From contig CDMY01000964.1 of NCBI GenBank assembly GCA_001179505.1, forward strand, positions 139,877 through 203,876: DNA of 64,000 nt. Direction: 5' to 3'. Under the pieces are notes generated by a model that was not told the origin of the DNA, ran no database searches, and saw only the letters and a list, made by a program, of their open reading frames with translations. Positions 61,738-64,000 of the stretch are shown in pieces; within the stretch, counting starts at the first letter, position 1; the number at the start of each line of letters is the position of its first letter. Origin of the DNA: Vitrella brassicaformis. Taxonomy: Eukaryota; Sar; Vitrellaceae. A program made the translations under genes and the position numbers.

Positions 61738-64000
61738 GGTATATGGCGTACCAGTGCTCGTCATGCCGTTTGTCGCGTTGGGCTGCGACGGCGCCGGCGC
61801 CACGACGGCAGGGCGCACCACAGATGGAGTAGCTGCACAGCACAGCACACCATGACCCAGCCCAACACGTACACGTCCGACGGCTCACTCATTCTCTCAT
61901 TGCCTTCCTGTCCTCGCTGTGCGTCGCCTACCGATCTTGGGGTTGACGTTGAGTGCCGCAAACGGCACAGGTGACGGCTGGTGGTGGTGGTGGTAGTACG
62001 TCGACTGCTGGGGCTGAGCAATGCGCGCAGCCTGGACCACCGGGCGAAGCACATGAGCTGGGCTATCGGTGTGCTGCACCACAGGGGCCGTCTCGCGGGC
62101 GGCGTGTGGGGCCGCAGACGGGGGATCCACACGTCTCGACGCATCAACTCTGATGGATTCCATCCACACAGAAGGGAATGGGTGTCATTATGTATGTGTA
62201 TCTGTGGCGCCTCTCTCACCTCGCTGACACGGGCGCCTCGGCAAATGGGCGTCTGCTGGTGGCGGCATTGCTGATCGAGAGAGGCGCCACCGTGACGGAG
62301 CCCCCACCAACACCAGCACCAGCACCAGCATCCAATCTGCCACCTGTAAGCGAGACAATGCACAACGGAGTGCTTTCCAACAAAGTGAAGGTCGCGATTT
62401 GTCTTGTTCTTACCGAATGGCTGTGGCTGTGCGCAGTTCGCTGCGAGCGGAGCGGGTCCGCGCGCCTTGGGGCGGGCCGTGTTCATCACTCTTGCCCCAC
62501 CGGCAACTTTAACGACCTGGGATTCGTCGCTGCCTAGCAGGTCGCGCATCGCGGCAGAGAGCGACGGGCCGCCCGCGGGCTCTCCAGCTGGCTGCTCGCT
62601 GGTGCGTGGGCGGGGTGCGGGCGACGGGCGGTCCTCCTCCCCTTCCTCGACCACACGCGGTGTCTCCTCGGCCAAAGCGGGACGCAGCTCCAAGGCTTCG
62701 TCTGTGTCGCTCGCCGCCTCGCCTCCACATAGCTCGCCTGGCAGCCCACCAACACCAACGCCCCCACCCACCCTCACGACCTGGGATTCGTCGACGTCTA
62801 GCAGGGCGCGCATCTTGGCAGAGGGCTCCCCAGCTGGCTGCTCTCGTCCGTCTGCGATGTGATGCGGCTGTGGGATGGGGGCCGACCCAGGGGAGCCCGA
62901 CAGCTGACAGAGCAGAGAACGTATTAATTAACAGGTCGATAGACAAACATGTTTGCTGGCTGAAGCCATCAAGTCGATCAGTCTGTATGCATCTCACTGA
63001 CTCAGTGACTCACTAGCTAACTTTATGTATCAGTGACTTACGTACGTACGTACCTGTAGAGGCGGTGAGTACATGTGTGTGACGTTGTCACCGCCACCTT
63101 GGCCCGTCACCTGCGCCATCACCGGTGGACGTGTCTGCACGCCCCTGGCCGTGCTGGGGGCGCTGGCGTAGGTGGCCACGTGGGGAGGCACCACAGAGTA
63201 GCCCGTCGGCGGCAGGAGGGGCATTAAGCTCGGCGGAATTGAGGCACCAGCATGGGACCGGAAGGTCCCAGTAGCCGCAGGCTGCTTGGGGAAGCAGCAG
63301 GGCGAGAAGCTGCAGCAGGGCGAGAGGCTCGGCTGCTGCTCCAGCTGCTGGTGATGGCCACGGTGTGCCCGATCTGCGGCGAATGGACCGTAGGCCACAG
63401 ACCGCTGGCAAACACAGACAGACAGACACAGACAGCAGACTGACATGACTGACATGAAATGTCTCTCTCTGTGAGTGAGTTGGTCGTCTGTCTTAACTGC
63501 TCACATTTCCTCTGATGGGCGGTGTGCGGGGCGAGTCGACGCCCGACGGCGGCTGTGTGTGAGTGGCGGGACGGCCAGTGGCCGGCACGGCTTTGGACCG
63601 GGGGTCGTTGTTGTTGTTGGTGGCGCGGGCGTGGATACCTCCGCCGTACGATTGGGCGACGGAGGACGGGATGGCTCCACCCGGAAGACCAGCAGCTGAG
63701 GGAGGGCAGCAAACAAACGGAGGGAGGGAGAGGAGGAAGGAAGAAGGGCCGTGCGTGCCTGACACTGTCAAGGCCTGGCTGCGCTGCGCTGCGGTGTGGC
63801 GTGTCGTACCCTGCATGAGTTTCTGGCGGTAGCAGTGACGACGCTTGTCAAGCAGGTAGAACCTGAGTGAGTGGAAAGGAAAGACCACACCAACAGGGGC
63901 AGAGAATGTCTGTCAGCAGCAGTGTCGGTGTTTCTTTCGTGTGAGTGTGGCTTACGTTGTGGTGACGCCGTTGTGTTTGTTCTGCTGCAGCTGTGAAACG
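61126..64000 (-). CDS. C-terminal part of a SNF1/MARK-like kinase candidate, cut by window edge
   Basis: Ten exons are visible on the minus strand; the 5' part lies beyond 64000. The first two encode LQQNKHNGVTTTFYLLDKRR, which resembles the N-x-x-x-T-x-x-Y-x-L-L motif of the UBA-like segment following the catalytic domain in SNF1/AMPK- and MARK-type kinases; on this alone I suggest the missing part is a kinase. The rest is low complexity: Pro/Ala/Gln-rich, with a repeated unit (KMRALLDVDESQVVRVGGG and AMRDLLGSDESQVVKVAGG, about 62820-62500), a Tyr/His run (STYYHHHHQPSP) and PPPPQQP. The end is either a spliced final exon with CGVGLWGCYWGK and TGA at 61126-61128, or read-through to 61274. No catalytic motif is in view, so the identity is provisional. 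Confidence 0.5.

Overview
This is nuclear DNA of a unicellular eukaryote. Genes are built from many short exons separated by GT-AG introns of about 60-130 nt, intergenic spacers are very short, GC content is high, and the products are eukaryotic (LSM6, ESF2/ABT1, RNase H2 subunit A, TRIP4, ITFG1, TMEM234, bestrophin, MATH-BTB). Cysteine-rich surface proteins with thrombospondin-type repeats, TG/CA and GGAT microsatellites inside introns, and plant-like plus animal-like orthologues together suggest an alveolate alga, most plausibly a chromerid such as Vitrella. That assignment is inference; no marker gene was checked.

Layout from left to right. 348-12310 (+) is one very long secreted, Cys-rich, TSP1-containing protein. 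12450-13451 (-) is a small signal-anchored Cys-rich protein. 13716-14707 (+) is ESF2/ABT1. 14998-17428 (-) is ALDH7A1-type aldehyde dehydrogenase. 17545-19813 (+) and 19994-21898 (-) are two convergent multi-pass membrane proteins. 22008-24352 (+) is a TPR protein. 24827-27213 (-) is an FAD monooxygenase. 27432-27925 (+) is LSM6. 28288-30388 (-) is a bestrophin-like channel. 30523-34068 (-) is adrenodoxin/ferredoxin reductase with an added membrane tail. 34273-34842 (+) is TMEM234. 34876-35933 (+) is a frame-broken membrane ORF. 36674-about 38738 (-) is an unknown protein with duplicated exons. 38816-40915 (+) is RNase H2A. 41553-44395 (-) is a MATH-BTB adaptor. 44469-48795 (+) holds TRIP4 and AlkB domains on either side of an assembly gap. 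49338-50773 and 51343-52928 (-) are tandem RRM-PLAC8 genes. 53511-54056 (+) is a DCC-family thiol oxidoreductase. 54595-58346 (-) is ITFG1/LINKIN. 58795-60150 (+) is unknown. 61126-64000 (-) is the C-terminal part of a protein that looks like a SNF1/MARK-type kinase.

Genes alternate strand almost perfectly, so most share a short divergent promoter. Eight of these spacers or upstream regions carry the same core AGCTCGCA (best form TAAGCTCGCAG), a candidate shared promoter element. Other points of interest are the RRM-PLAC8 architecture with a 13-nt microexon present in only one copy, the possible TRIP4-AlkB fusion, repeated GC-AG introns, a membrane-anchored adrenodoxin reductase, and an in-frame TGA inside the bestrophin gene. 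Exon borders were read by eye from splice motifs and reading frame; single-base errors are possible.
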